From Mantis religiosa (lineage: Eukaryota > Arthropoda > Insecta > Mantodea > Mantidae), in assembly GCA_030765055.1 (NCBI GenBank), contig CM060951.1, forward strand, positions 51,526,647 through 51,590,646: a stretch of 64,000 nucleotides of DNA, read 5' to 3'. The notes below the pieces were generated by a model that searched no databases, was not told the origin of the DNA, and saw only the letters and a program-made list of their open reading frames with translations. The translations under genes and the position numbers were made by a program. Of this stretch, positions 23,152 through 36,068 are shown piece after piece (within the stretch, counting starts at the first letter, position 1; every line of letters begins with the position of its first letter).

Positions 23152-26100
23152 CACTGAGAATTTCTCGTTATTTTGACGAAGTCAAATCCGCCCACTGCAA
23201 GTGTCAGATGTTACAAGTGCTGACTATTTCTTGTTGGTATATTTTAAAACAAAAATGTCGCACAATATATCTCCAATATTGCACCTTCAAGAAGGCAATT
23301 ATTACGATAGTGCCACTTTTAGATATGTTAAGCAAAATATGCGTCGCCTCCAAATGTATCCAAAGGCGAAATTCACTTCCATCTGGTGTAAACCAAACTA
23401 AAACACACTTTATTTCTTTAACTTTATTTGTTAAATATTTGCTAGATATTATTTTTAAGAACCATTTGGCAATACAAACAGAAAATTACATTGTCAAATT
23501 GCTCTTTAGACGACCAAGCTTAAATACGGCATAACAGAACTTCTACAAGAGTTTGTTTTACATTAGTTTACATTCTTTTGCAATTTTATTTATCTAAATT
23601 CTATAGAACAAATATTAGCTTTTAAAGGAAAAATTAATAAGTAGTAACAATAGTAATAATACAACAATGGGGATTCATTTATTTAGATAAATCAAAAGAG
23701 CTGTAATAAACAAAACCAGAAATGACAAACCTAAAATCTTAAGGAATGCTAGTGAGTAAGATCAAACAGATATGAGTTTGCACAGAAGAGAGAGTTGCTC
23801 GAACGCTGACAATCTTCGAAGGAACTGGACAAATGAAGACATGAAAGCGTTATAATATATATTTCAGTCATGTAATCTTTTGACTGACGCCACCCACATA
23901 TGACAACCGAAGGGATTAGGCAACTTTCTTTGGTGCTTTTCAGTTGTGTGTTAATCCAATCTGGTCCAGATTAGCTATAGAACAAAGCGCTATTTGTTGC
24001 AGCGTTATAAAACAAGAATTTGGCATGTAAGCGAGTTTCAGTTTTGAGGTAGGCTGTTCAGGTAGATGCGCGCCTGCGATTTAATGAACTATAGAAATAA
24101 TTTTGCAAGAAATTGAGACAGAAAGCATATCCATAATTAGTAAAAAAGGAAATGTGACATGAAATTACCACGTGATTGTAAGTTTTATTTCTAGTAATGC
24201 TTTTGTCTCGTACTGCCAGTTTTAGTTTTCCCCTCTATTTCCAGTAGTAATCGCAATGAAATACAAAGCAGCCATCCTAGACCTGCAGCTTCCTGTAAGC
24301 CAAATTTAAAGTGCATGCTGCATTCTCTTACTGTACATCTTCCATAGGGTTGCCCAACTGCGAACAAAATCAAGAGGCCGCATGCAGTTTTATTCATGCT
24401 TTGTTTCATCAGCTGGACTCGTTTATCATTCACAAAGCGTTATTTTGTTATCGTTTCTGGTTATAGGACCATAAATTTCAGATAACTGCATTTATTCCCG
24501 ATTTTGCAGTAAAATAGTATATAGGTACAGTCATTCTCACATAGTCTATGTGGCTTGTTTTAAGTCAAAAAGCCAACAGTCTCAAAACAAGGCCAAACAT
24601 TCGACTCAAGGCCGACATTCCACTTATGTCACAATATATCTATAGAGTGAGAAACAAATGAAGAAGGAAAAAGCTCAACGATATAGAAAATGTAGATATT
24701 TTTGAAACAGTCTATTACGTTTGTGGAGTTAACTTTTTCTGAAGTATTCCTTGTTATTGATTTTATTGAAAAATATTTCTCTTTCGACCATCTAAGGAAA
24801 ATGGCATTTCAAAATCATAATGAAACAACTAGTTTTAAAATATTTTCATATTGCTTACGCTTACTGCACTCCCTATTCCCATTGTAACTACACAAAATAC
24901 GTAATAAAAGCATTCATAAACATGCTTTTCCAGATTAATGTAAAGTAGATAGGTGATAGTTCGTTGAATGAGTAGAGAAACCCATATGGTTTTAGTTCTG
25001 AGATACAAAATAAGTATTTTTGCTGTTGGTTTATTGCTACTTCAAAATATGGATTTATGTAGTGCATTATTCAGAACGTGAGAGCAAAGTTGGTTCATTA
25101 TTATTCAACTGCAAGGAAGAAACAGAATAAGTTGAAGTGAGTACGTCACGTTAAACAAACTAATTAGTGCAACGTTCCGAGCTGATTCGAGATGTATTTA
25201 GAACTTTTTACAGTGACAATTCAACTGAAAAATTACAACATGATGTGACAGAAAAGATTCAATTAAACTTGAGTGACATGAAGCTTAGTCCCCGGTGCGC
25301 TTCATACACTTCATTAAACTATCATAAATTGCTCTAGAATAAGTTTCCCGCCCTTCCTCTCAGAATGAGCTAAATTTAAATGTCATCTTTACAGTGACGT
25401 GATTAAACGTCAGCTAACATTTAATTTTCATGTCATATACTTCATTATAATGTTGTAAAATACCATTTTGGAGGAAAAATATTTTTGTGTATATTATATT
25501 GATTTTTAATTACCGCCCGTCGGTTATCTATTCAAGAAAATACCAAGATTGAAACGTGTATTAATGCACGATGTTATATTCTAAGTGTGTGACAAAGGAG
25601 ATGTCAGAATTAGCCTTGCCGGAATTCTGCTCCTACTAGGGCAAATAGACAAGGAGAACCTAGCCCATTTATGAGGTGAAATAGACTAACTTGTAAAGCA
25701 AACTAAGAGTAAGAAATGAGTTACCTGAGCCGTTAAAATGCATAACAGCAGTCTAAATGTCTCTTACTATGTTATCAGAATATGAAGTCATTGTTATTAC
25801 CACAGTCGGATAGGGATTTGGGTTTTTTCAAGGGTTGTTGGGATGTGTCATATGCCTCAAAGAGCATTACCAAATCTGGGCTATTATTTGTATGTACTTC
25901 ACATTCACTACTTTTGGTAATTGAGTACTAGAAAAAATCAACAAGATCATGCGTATAACTATATACTGTAAATGTATATTATTTATTTAAATGATTATTA
26001 TTTATAATATCATCCTCGTCATCTTAACGGTGAACAAAATAAATAACTGGGGTAGTAACTATTCGTCTCCACCCAAATTTTGTTATGAGGTAGAAAAATT

Positions 26101-26621
26101 GCCATATAAATGGATGCAGATGTGATAGAGTAGGATAGAAGAGTGTCGTTTGAAAGAGCGGAACTGCACATTTCATAACAAAAATCTCCCCTTTTCTACA
26201 ATGACCTTTTTCTTTACACGCAAATGTTAGTGCCTCTATAGTTTGATCCAGCAAGTCTCCAGTTTACGTTTAACGTAAGTGTAACTGTTCCTCTTGGTGA
26301 CGAACATAGAATTACTAAATATGTTTTATATAAAAATATATTAGGTTAGCATAGCTATTTTATACTGAATATTTTTTATCGGAAGGAAATACACAGTAGT
26401 TATAGAAAAACACATTATAGCATATAGGGCATATATATAAAATGAGAAGTGTTTATAGGACTAGAAAGGCAGATGAACGGAGAAACAAAAATATGAGGTC
26501 CCTCAGCAAAGGAATGGTCAGAACACATGTCAGCGAACTCAAGGAAAACATGGCTGCGAGCTATTTGAAGCACCACCCTGGCGCGTTAGCCTTCCTTTCA
26601 TGCTTCCCCTAACGTGGTTTT
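23152..26621. other. Unassigned AT-rich DNA
   Basis: About 3.4 kb with no recognised gene or element. Frames reach 108 codons (23208-23534, plus) without family motifs; the frame at 24191-24433 (minus, 80 codons) is likewise unassigned. Confidence 0.5.
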
Positions 26622-27096
26622 ATTTCCAATTTACGTCCTACAACATTGTCATATCAGACGTTGAATGAAATGATTCTCAAATGAGTCCGGGGTCCATAGA
26701 ACTTAGAGTTACCCAACATTCGTCTTGCAGGATAAGGAAAACCCGCGGAAAGGACCTTATCCAGGTAACTCACCCTGACCGACATTCGAACTCGGGACCT
26801 CTGGAGGCCACGCCGTGGCTCAGTGGTTAGACCGCTTGGCTCTCACCAAGGCGGCCCGGGTTCGATCCCAGGCGACCGTGAAGTGAGATTTGTGGTGGAC
26901 AACACGGCGTTGGGGCGGGTTTTCTCCGGGACCTCCGGTTTCCCCCGCCATCTCATTCCACCGGTGCTCCATCTTCATCTCATGTATCATCAGTGTCACC
27001 GCCTGTGGTGCCGTATGTAGTAAAAGCTGGCGTTAAACACTACACATTTTGGGACCTGTGGCAGAGATGCTACCATCTACGCTACCGAGGCGGGCT
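26622..27096 (-). mobile_element. SINE-A copy split by SINE-B
   Basis: The body and B-box of a minus-strand SINE-A lie at 26622-26804. The 5' part of its head (CCCGCCTCGGTAGCGTAGAT) resumes at 27062-27095 after the SINE-B. About ten bases of the head (between GGACCTC and GGCAG) appear missing beside the junction. Confidence 0.93.
26794..27061 (+). mobile_element. SINE-B inserted in SINE-A
   Basis: Complete SINE-B at 26805-27050: head GGCCACGCCGTGGCTCAGTG, loop TTGGCTCTCACCAA, B-box GGGTTCGATCCC, body and GTTAAACACTACACATTTT end. It is flanked by GGGACCTCTGG (26794-26804) and GGGACCTGTGG (27051-27061), an 11-bp target duplication with one mismatch. This is the best-preserved SINE-B here. The head looks tRNA-Glu-like but its anticodon loop is short; not a functional tRNA. 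Confidence 0.94.
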
Positions 27097-30000
27097 TCCT
27101 CTAACGTGCTCAATACAATTTCACTGTCGCTTATCTGAATTCCTGAAAGTTTCGCACCGTGCATGCTTCAGAATAAATTAAATGGAGGGTGTTGGAACAT
27201 ACCTACAACATTTCGGACATGCGCACATACAAAATTCGTACGATAGCTCAAACTAGAAATTGAAACTAACCAATTACAGCTTAGAAAGTACACACGTGAT
27301 TCACACAAAATTCAAACATATAACGATAGTGGGGGATGTTCGAGTGATGGCCGAGGCGTGATTTTTATAACACATACTCTCGGTCGGGACATAGTGAAGT
27401 CACGTCATGTATAAGTGTGCTAGGGAAACATCGAATACACATCACAGATAAAGAACTCTGTCGTTACCGCCAAACACACATCAACACGAGTCTGCAAGTA
27501 GCAGCTTTCCAGGTGGCGAGTGAAATACCCACTTGGAAGTGATAATAAATCGATAATGGAACAGTCGAAGTGTTTTCTTCGCTAAACAAACCATATCAAG
27601 TCAGGATGCATCCCGAGCATGTAACAGAGAAGTGGTTCCATGCAGAGCGAATCCCGAGGAAGACCCCGACCTGTCTAGAAACCTCCTCCGTCCATAACCC
27701 TCACCCGTCACCTTCCCTACACTATGAGGTGTTGAGTGCTGGGAGGACTCAACCAGGTTCCTAACGAGTGCTAGTAACACAATCTATTTACTAGATCTTA
27801 TGTGATAAGTACGGAAGATCTCTTTTCCTTAGATAGCTTTTAGCATATCGATTTGAAAGTCTAGGCATGAGTTCGACGCACCAATTTAAAGCGGGATCTA
27901 GAAGAGCTTCAGGTTTGCATAACTAAAGGAAAACGGTGTTGAAATGATGGGGATCTTAATACCAAACTGCAATGACTCTCCCGACGTGATTATTTATGTA
28001 AATGCAAAAGTAGTTTGAGCATTTCCTTAAGAGAGACGTCAACGATCAAGTTGTAAGCAAGATTGCAGTCAAACCAGTTTCCTCTTCTTTCCTTGCTTTT
28101 TTTTCCCTGCATGTATAGGAATGATATATTATGAATATATTGAAATATATGTTAAATCTTTACATAGACATACCGCACATTATAATAAAAGCAACTCAAA
28201 GATTTTGTTAAGGATCGCTCGTCGTCGCTGATCTTCGGACGCAAGATCTTCAAATAGCCTACTACCAGATTTAGGGCAGGGGTTAGTTAATTATTTGAGT
28301 AGGTGTTTCGTTAATTTGAAATGGTCTAACAAGAACTTCAGTTCTCGGGAATGTTTGGTCTTTGTGTTTACAAGTCACGTTTACAGAATTTGACCACCGA
28401 GTGTCGACAAGGAAGAACAAGTTACTGATGCAGTCTCTAAACAGCAAACAGGTTGAATACAATGAAATGGTAGGAAGTCTCGATTCCTTGTAGAAAGCTT
28501 GGGTTCTCCATACCCATTAGCGTGATAACTCCGACTGCTGTTTCCATTCTTTCCTCACTTATTTTGGCTGATTCATACATTCCCATTCTTTCTTCTCTCG
28601 GTTTCGATCTCCGTGTTCACTATTTCTATCCTCGAATCTTTTACGTTCTCAGATGTGTATGAAGAATGCTTTTGAAAGCCCACAAGGAAACTCCTATTAT
28701 GTCTGAGAAATCCAAGGGAATCCATTTGGGTTGCCTTGGATCTCTGACGTTTGAACCTGGCTCGCCATATCTGTGGAGTTATTCTCTTACATAACAGCAA
28801 ACTTCACATCAGAAAAAGGCATCTAGGATTTCCTTCTTAGATACGTTCGCTATTATGTTCTACCCACAATAAAGACATAATGCTGCATAAACGCAGACAT
28901 GAGATAACGTATCCGTAGGCGCAACGTAAGATTCTGTAGAAAATGAGGAAATCTACTGAACGTACCGTAAGGTTAAAATTTAATAGCGTAATGAGTAATA
29001 TCCAATATAGACATACATTCAGACTTTATAAATAATACATTAAAACATATCAAACAAACAAACAGATCAGCACTTTGGTCAGTATTTGAAATTACATAGC
29101 ACGGCAAATGGAAAACCACCATGACTGTGATATTTGCTGTTCAGGAGCTGGCAATATATAAAGGGATATGGAATGTCTCTATGCATGTAACGCAAACATA
29201 AAGATTGGAGTGCGTATTATTGATTGCGTAGTTACTTTATGTTAACGCTTCGCTTAAATAACATGGATGCAAAGTCTTGAGCTTGTTCCGCGATGTTACT
29301 TACTTTTATTGTGAGTGAAGCCTTAGGTCTGTCTGTATGAAGAAACTTTTCAACTGCCATGCCTAATGGACTAAATGCTATATGCTACTGTTCTAAATGT
29401 AGTTGTCTAAGTATTTCATTTCCAGCTGAAACCGGTACAAAATGATGAGTAATTTTTATGAAGGTCATTGTAGTTAGGACAAACATGGTATCAAAATTTT
29501 GTCGTTGTTTCAAAAGCAGCTTACCACTGAACAGTCTGTCTTCAAAACCTGCCTCTAAATATGTACGACCTTCAACGATTACTTACAAGCACATATTAGT
29601 ATATTTTGTTACTGCTACCATATTTTTCTACTATGAAACGGAAAACACATATAATTCAACAGAGAAATGAGATTCTATTTCGCAATCCCAGTGAAGTCCT
29701 CTGAATTAAATGGACAAAGTCTGTATAGAGTCGTGTTGAACCAATTTGCTTAAAAGGACATCCTTCATGCCACTATGTCACGAAGAAATTGAAATGATAG
29801 TGAAAATTGGTAGAGTAAGAACTTGACAAAACAGCAATACAATATAACGAGATCTGTTAATAAAAGTAAAACTATGGATTTGTATGCCAAACAGAATATG
29901 CACTTTTAAGGAAACTAAGTGAATTCCTGGAAGAAAAAAAATTAAATGTACTAAGACACAAAGAACAAAAAGTAATATAAACCAGATAGTACAAATCTGA

Positions 30001-30141
30001 AAAGCCTCATAAAAAACAGAAAGGAGTGCCAAATTAAATCAGAAAATATAGTGTGTAAAATTTCTTCTATTTGGGCTGCGGCCAAATTATATGGAGTGAA
30101 ATATATGCATTGACGAAAAAAAAAAAAGGCTCAAATAGTCA
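27097..30141. other. Unassigned DNA
   Basis: Three kb without a recognised gene or repeat. A less AT-rich patch at 27570-27770 contains a 64-codon plus frame, and a 75-codon minus frame lies at 28573-28800. Neither shows a motif I can name. Confidence 0.5.
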
Positions 30142-30749
30142 AAGTAAATGATATGATTGGATTGTTTGGAGGAGATTCGGCACCTCCAGCAGATTGATCT
30201 CTTGTACCTATAGCCCAAGTGGGAGGGGAGAGAGGGTGACCGACCCCAAGGAGTCACTACACTTTACTAGATAGTTACTCCCAGGCGGTCCAGGACAATC
30301 GTCATCCACCTGCCGTGGCCCCGAAACAGTCAGGAGGTCGGTTTGGGGACCGGATGTTCCCCCTCCACACTCCAGATAAAGGAATACTCCAGGCATGCTG
30401 CCACAACCGGCATCCCGCCAGCCACGTTCCTGTATCGGCCCACTATGCCGTCTAGGAGACCGAAGGAAGTAATCATTCGGAGCACACCATCCCACCATGT
30501 ACCGCCGAGACTCTCGCTGACACGTCTCCTGAAAGAGGCCATCAGTAGAGAAATGATATGAAATAAAATGATAATGAAGGTGACATGGAGGGATGTAATT
30601 AACCTACCCAATATTCGCATAGCAACCCGTGAAACCCTTGGAAAAGCTCATGGGTTAGATAGGTCGGCCACGGGAATTGAACCCGGGCCTTCCGAATGTG
30701 GGCCATAGAAGAAACTGCCTGAGTTATCCCACTCAGTCCAAGTAAATGA
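30142..30749 (-). mobile_element. SINE-C copy with 10-bp target duplication
   Basis: Minus-strand SINE-C: tRNA-like head near 30738 (CAGGCAGTTTCTTCTATGGC, then GGCCCGGGTTCAATTCCCGT), body, and the CCGAATCTCCTCC end near 30172. AAGTAAATGA flanks it at 30142-30151 and 30740-30749. The frames across it (96 codons each) are incidental. Confidence 0.88.
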
Positions 30750-33094
30750 AACAACACTTCCAAGAATAATACCGAGGCACCGAAAAGTACAATGCCTACG
30801 AGTTGCAACATATGGAACGAATTAAAATATAAGGATACTGTAAAGATTTAAATAAATAATCAAATGGGCGTATGTCGTGCAGACTGTCACAATGAGTTAT
30901 AAATATTAAGGGAGAAGAAACATCGGTTGTCCTGTGAAATGACTCGACTCTCATGAAGGAAGATTGACACCAAGAATAAAATTTAAGGCATTCATCTAAG
31001 TGATCGGCTGAATGAACCAAATGATATTCTGGTTTGTTAATTAACACTAAAACAGTGGAAATATGAATAACTAAAATCTATAGAAATAATAGTTTGTAAC
31101 ATAACGTAAAATATATGGAAGTTTTTGTTTCGTTATTCCGTGGTTTAAGAATCACCACTGCTCTTCAGTAGCTTGTTTTCAGATTGGAAGCTTAATAAAC
31201 GTTTATTCCAGGTTATGAAATGGTAACTCGATTTTTCGCATATATTATATGCTTTATTTTTAGAGGTCTGTCAAAGTAAGAAAACGTATAAAATGTTATT
31301 AGGCCATCAATGGAAAACTAGATACCGCAATCTGCAGAGTAAATAGCCCATAGAAGCAGATACCTGACGAGCAGCCTGACCGAAATCGATAACTCTGGCC
31401 AGAATGAGATTTTTACGAGACCTTTTTCAATCCCTGCGGACCACAGCCGGAGCTTAACATGCCTCAAGAGGTAATAAAGCAAATATATTTCAGGAAAGCC
31501 CTTGAATTTGAGTAGATCACCTTATGTTAAACCGAGCATTATATCTGGAACTTCAAATTGGATAGACATAAATCCTCCTTGGTTCCTTGATCCAAGTCCC
31601 TAAGGACTTTTCTTCTTCCGAGTTTAAATTGGTCAAACAATTTCTTTGTGCTCTTTGACCAAGCTGCTTTCATATGCTTGCATGTTGTTTTAAGCTTTAG
31701 GTTAATGAAGTATTCTGTAATTGTGCCCTCTAGGAAAATTTAATATAATTAAATGAAACTCCATTATTGTACAATGCAGCTGGAGTCTGATGCAGACGTC
31801 ATTCGCTATTCGCTTTGGTTGCTTTTTCCCTCGTGAGATGTGGGGTGTATGCTCCCCTGAATGATAGTTTTATAATACGTTGCTGTTCTGTCTTTTAGTT
31901 GGATTCTGTTGCAGTTCTGGATATCAATACTTACAAAGAAAGTACCTGTGTTTTAGGGCTGGTTGTGCAAACACGGAACTCATCTTGGAATATTATTTCT
32001 TTGAATACCTTATCAAATACATCAATGTGACGTGGAGTTGTACGATACCGCTTTATTCCTAAAGCAGGTGTTTAACTGTTTGCGGATTTATAAAAAATGT
32101 TGGATATTATATTGACAATTACTCATGGCTTTTGTTTTGTTTAAGTTTATGAAGAAATTTGTTTTATTTTCACATTTAGCTGCTTCTAAACCATTAAACT
32201 GCTTGCGGCACTTTGAAATAATTTTGAATGCTTTCCCAAGCAAGTTCGGAAGCAAAATTATGATCTTACAACCAATTTACATATACAAAACTTCTTGTAA
32301 TAGGTATGAGAGTGTGTAACCTTACATTTTATGCAAAATTTTGTTGTGTTATGGAATGTCTTTTAAAATATACTCAAAATAACTAACGCACTTAGTTCCT
32401 TTAATTGCATTGCTTAAAATAGTTGCTTGGTTTCAGTTTTTAAGAATTACATTTTGATTGTTGCCAAAGTCAATGTCAATGTAAGATGTAGTATGACTAA
32501 GCATATAAGCAGTTTGGCATATATTAATCAACAGAAGTATTAGAATTATATGTACAGTATGGCATACGGAATCCATCCTATTTACAGCTCGCACGTTGCT
32601 GAAGACAATATTGGATGCAAAAGTACTCAGTGAAAACAATAGACGGAGAGCACTAGTTTTTACTGACCATGTTCTCTGTTCAACTGAAGCTTGATACTAA
32701 TGCCATCTAATTACTTTGCGTATTGTAAACACACTTAATAATTTAAACTGTATCCTGATTAGCTATGGAAGGTATAAAAGCTGGTTCTAATCTGATCATT
32801 ACCAGCAGCTCCTTCCCATGAAGCTTATTATGTCATTAATATTACCGCTGTTAAATTTATACACAACCACCGAATACTGAGCATAGCAGAAAATGTTACC
32901 AATGTTCACATTTGTGTCTCTTACATTTTGGATTATGTTTTGTATCTGATGAAGTAACCAGTCATTTGTGTTTCATCGACAATAACTTAACGTCACTAAC
33001 ACACCGTTATTGGAGTGGATTGACACAGTGTACTTTGTGTTTATCTTGGTTTATCAGTCTTTCGATAACATTCGTTGCATTTTGATGATTCTAA
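30750..33094. other. Unassigned AT-rich DNA
   Basis: No gene, RNA or element recognised; frames do not exceed 83 codons. Confidence 0.5.
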
Positions 33095-33802
33095 TACAGT
33101 GCGATCCACATAAATCTGAACCAATAACAGAACACACGTGCAACTTTGGGAGAATATAATGCACAATTGGGAGATTATATTACACTACTTACATCTTAGA
33201 GAAAATGTTGGAAGCGTCCTCCACCAGCATCTATACATGTTTGTACTCGTCCCCCCCCCCCATATTCTCTGAAGTTTTACGGAGAATATCCTCGCCAATG
33301 TTACTTATTTCGGTTCGAATGGATTCCTTGAGAAAATCTATTGTCCGTGGCATATTTTTGTACACTGTAGTTTTTAGATACACCACAAGAAAAGATCTGG
33401 TGAGGTTAGGTTAGGGAATCTGAGGGAACACAGACCTTTTGAGATTATTTGATTATCAAAGAAACTGGTTAGAAGTTCCATGGTGTCATTAGATGTATGG
33501 CACGTAGCTCCATCTTGCTGGATATAACCTTCTCTCAATTCGATATCATCCAGCTGCACCACAAATGAATTGAAGATACCCATATAAACTTCAGTGTCTA
33601 CAGTCGAATCAAAGAAAATGGGAACAACTATCCATAGATGCTGGCGAAGGACACTTCCCACATTTTCTCCGAGATGTAAACACAGTGTAATGTAATCTCC
33701 CAATTATGTATTATATTCTCCTAAAGTTGCACGTGTATCCTATTATTGGCTGAAAAGTTATGGCCAATTGAAATGGTTCAGACTTATATGGATCGCACTA
33801 TA
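33095..33802 (-). mobile_element. Fold-back derivative of a DDE transposon
   Basis: A 704-bp element (33097-33800) with TA on each side. Its ends are inverted repeats starting YAGTGCGATCC, and the similarity goes on for about 135 bp from the left and 175 bp from the right. The minus strand codes for part of an IS630/Tc1-type transposase: FFDSTVDTEVYMGIFNSFV, IQQDGATCHTSNDTMELL (second catalytic Asp) and LTSPDLFLW (third acidic residue). The C-terminal coding end (GGGRFQHFL-like, minus strand) lies in the left arm; a second copy of the same stretch lies inverted in the right arm. The right end is therefore a copied left end, not the native 5' end. Confidence 0.88.
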
Positions 33803-34155
33803 CTTTTAAATAGTAAGATTTACATAACAGTCTGTCATATGTTTTAAATGACTATCAAATTATCTCAGCGTGATATACTTTACCAAATCGCCCATTGATG
33901 CGTGCATTCGTGGTTGGATGAATGTATTACATATTAAGTATTACGTTAAGCTTTATGGTTCTTATGGAAAAGAATTTCATAGCTTATACGGGACAAAATT
34001 TTGTTAAATACTGAAACAACATTCACGTATTGCACTCTATTCTCGGGGTAATGTCTTATCCCATATGGCATCAAAGAATAAGTTAGTTGATTATTCTCTT
34101 GATGAGTTCTATTCCATTGTCAGTACAACACAGTTTAGCGCCTAGCCATGGAACG
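33803..34155. other. Unassigned DNA
   Basis: Nothing recognised between the fold-back element and the SINE-A cluster. Confidence 0.5.
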
Positions 34156-34413
34156 TCTTCAGAGCCCATCTGGGTAGCGTAGATGGTAGCGTGTCTGCCT
34201 CATGTTGAAGAGGACCCGAGCTCGAATCTCGGTCAGGGTGAGCCACCTGGAAAAGGATTTTTCCGGACTTTTCCCTTATCCTGAAAGACTAATATCGGGT
34301 AACTCTAAGCTCTATGGACCCCGGGCTAATTTGAGCATCATTTCACCCATTCCATTCATCGACCTGTATGACTTGACGTTGGAAGACGTAAACTAAAAAA
34401 GAAAATCTTCAGA
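34156..34413 (+). mobile_element. SINE-A copy with 8-bp target duplication
   Basis: Head GCCCATCTGGGTAGCGTAGA, B-box CGAGCTCGAATCTCGG, full body and AACTAAAAAAGAAAA tail. TCTTCAGA occurs at 34156-34163 and 34406-34413. Confidence 0.92.
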
Positions 34414-34639
34414 ATTCGAACAACTAGCACTTATAGTTACGTGTCTCGTTTACCTTTAACACTCTGTTGAGTGTTGGTACCAATTCTACTGGTTCGCTGT
34501 GTTGCAGGGACAACTAGGACGTGCATTGCATAATTTACTTATTTATTGAAGTGTGTTTACACACGCTGTTAGTGTCGATTAGCTGAGCTAATCTGATTCC
34601 ACTCAGTGAGCTTTGATGGTTAATTAATTTCTTTAATCT

Positions 34640-35095
34640 GATAGGTCATATCGGAGGCAAGTAAACAAAACGGTTAATGATGCTCAAATGGCTACGAGGG
34701 CTCCTATAGCTGGCAATAACCTGGCATTCGCCTTCTCAGGCTTAGGGGAAATGCCCAAAAAGGCTTTATCCTTGATACACTCTAACCGAGATTCGAAGCC
34801 CGCCTCGGTGGCGTAGATGGCAGCATCTCTGCCTCACGTTCAAGAGGTCCCGAATTCAAATCGGCCAGGGTGAGTTACCTAGATAAGGTTTTCCGTGGGT
34901 TTCCATTATCCTTCAAGACGAATGTCGGGTAACTCTAAGCTCCATGGACCCTGGACTCACTTGAGCATCATTTCACCCAATTCATTCACCGTCCGATATA
35001 ACTTAACGTTGGGGCGGACGTAAATTAAAAAAAAACGAGATTCGAACTGGAACTCTCTTAATGTGAGACAGACATACTAAAGAGGTGGTTTAAAT
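34640..35095 (-). mobile_element. Old SINE-A copy split by a younger SINE-A
   Basis: Minus-strand SINE-A, strongly diverged (GGTCATATCGGAGGCAAG, ATGATGCTCAAATGGC, ACCTGGCATTCGCC). It runs to 34797 and continues at 35047-35095 with CTGGAACTCTCTTAATGTGA and AGACATAC. The two halves are the expected parts of one copy. Confidence 0.88.
34787..35046 (+). mobile_element. Younger SINE-A inserted in older SINE-A
   Basis: Near full-length SINE-A at 34798-35035 on the plus strand, opposite to its host copy. CGAGATTCGAA is repeated exactly at 34787-34797 and 35036-35046 and is the B-box region of the older copy. The tail is a short A run. Confidence 0.95.
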
Positions 35096-35539
35096 GAAGC
35101 ATTTAAGTAGGTAACAATTAATTTAATAAATCCTACCCTTTATGTTAATTATCTCTTATGTTCTAGCATGAAATTTAACACATAACTGCAACATGGACAC
35201 AATGCATTGACACAACAGCTACGCCTGTGTACCAAATATGTAGCTTGCGTGGGTCGACTTAAATTGGTTTTACAAATGTGTAACAGCTCCTTCTCAAGAC
35301 CATCTACTGTTACATTTCTCTAATCGCTTGATTGACAATTAGTTATTCTAGACAGTAGCTGTTATTACGCACTTCATTTCCACGTCAATTACAGATGAAA
35401 CGTTTGATATGCATGAAGTGTATACCCCACCTGGAGGACATTTTAGTGATCATTTTCACACCTTCTGAGTTTGTAAATATTGGGGCACTGATCATATTAT
35501 ATTGTGCTAGCTTATCTCAAACGTGACTTTCAAATGCTA
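35096..35539. other. Unassigned DNA
   Basis: No gene or repeat recognised. Confidence 0.5.
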
Positions 35540-35782
35540 TGATTTTTGTCCTTGACTGTACCCGGTCAGCAACCAATCGAAGTTCTGTAGTGTCGTCATG
35601 TTGCATACACCTTAAGCGCAAAGTGACTCCTTCTCTAATAAATAGTATAAATAGTATTTAAGCTAAGTCAAAAATTGAAATTCTACAAAAACCGATCCAT
35701 AACAACGTAGACAGTAATGTTTCTAATAAAACCGTAAAAGCATGTTTTTAGGTCAAATAGTTTTCGTAATACAAATTCATCA
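35540..35782 (+). mobile_element. End fragment of the Tc1-like family at 16.6 kb
   Basis: Blocks in the same order as 16615-16870: GCAACCAATCG, GTCGTCATGTTGCAT, AAAAATTGAAATTCTAC with CCGATCCAT, AGTAATGTTTCTAATAAAAC and TCAAATAGTTTTCGTAATAC. The family's inverted repeat is only poorly matched at the left. There is no transposase sequence. Confidence 0.75.
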
Positions 35783-35942
35783 TTTAACTCTTATTATTTA
35801 AGTTAATTGATGGAAATTATTCATTTCTTCATAAGAGCCGCATACAGGCTAAGATATTGGATTGTTAGAGCCGAGATGAAAAATCAATTCTGCGGCCGGG
35901 ATTTGAACTACGACTTATTTAACTTAAATAATAAGAGTTAAA
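35783..35942. repeat. 24-bp perfect inverted repeat around a SINE-F fragment
   Basis: The arms 35783-35806 and 35919-35942 are exact complements (left arm begins TTTAACTCTTATTATTTAAG), separated by 112 bp. The space holds a minus-strand fragment of SINE-F. Confidence 0.92.
35825..35916 (-). mobile_element. SINE-F fragment (tRNA-like B-box and tail)
   Basis: On the minus strand it reads AGTTCAAATCCCGGCCGCAG then AATTGATTTTTCATCTCGGC, matching the plus-strand copy near 36.1 kb. The A-box side of the head is missing, replaced by the inverted-repeat arm. Confidence 0.65.
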
Positions 35943-36068
35943 ATGAAGCCTGGGACTCAAGTACTTACGATAGTAAGTCGCCACAAACGGTGTATCTCGG
36001 ATGCGAGAGCCCCTAGTGGTTTACCGGGGAAATAGAGGAGTCAATTGGAGAATTTAATGTCATGACGG

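Noticed and set aside
26805..26880. tRNA gene (Glu-like) with a good B-box
   Set aside because: The same head with the same 170-bp body recurs with target duplications at four other sites, and the anticodon loop is short; it is a SINE head.
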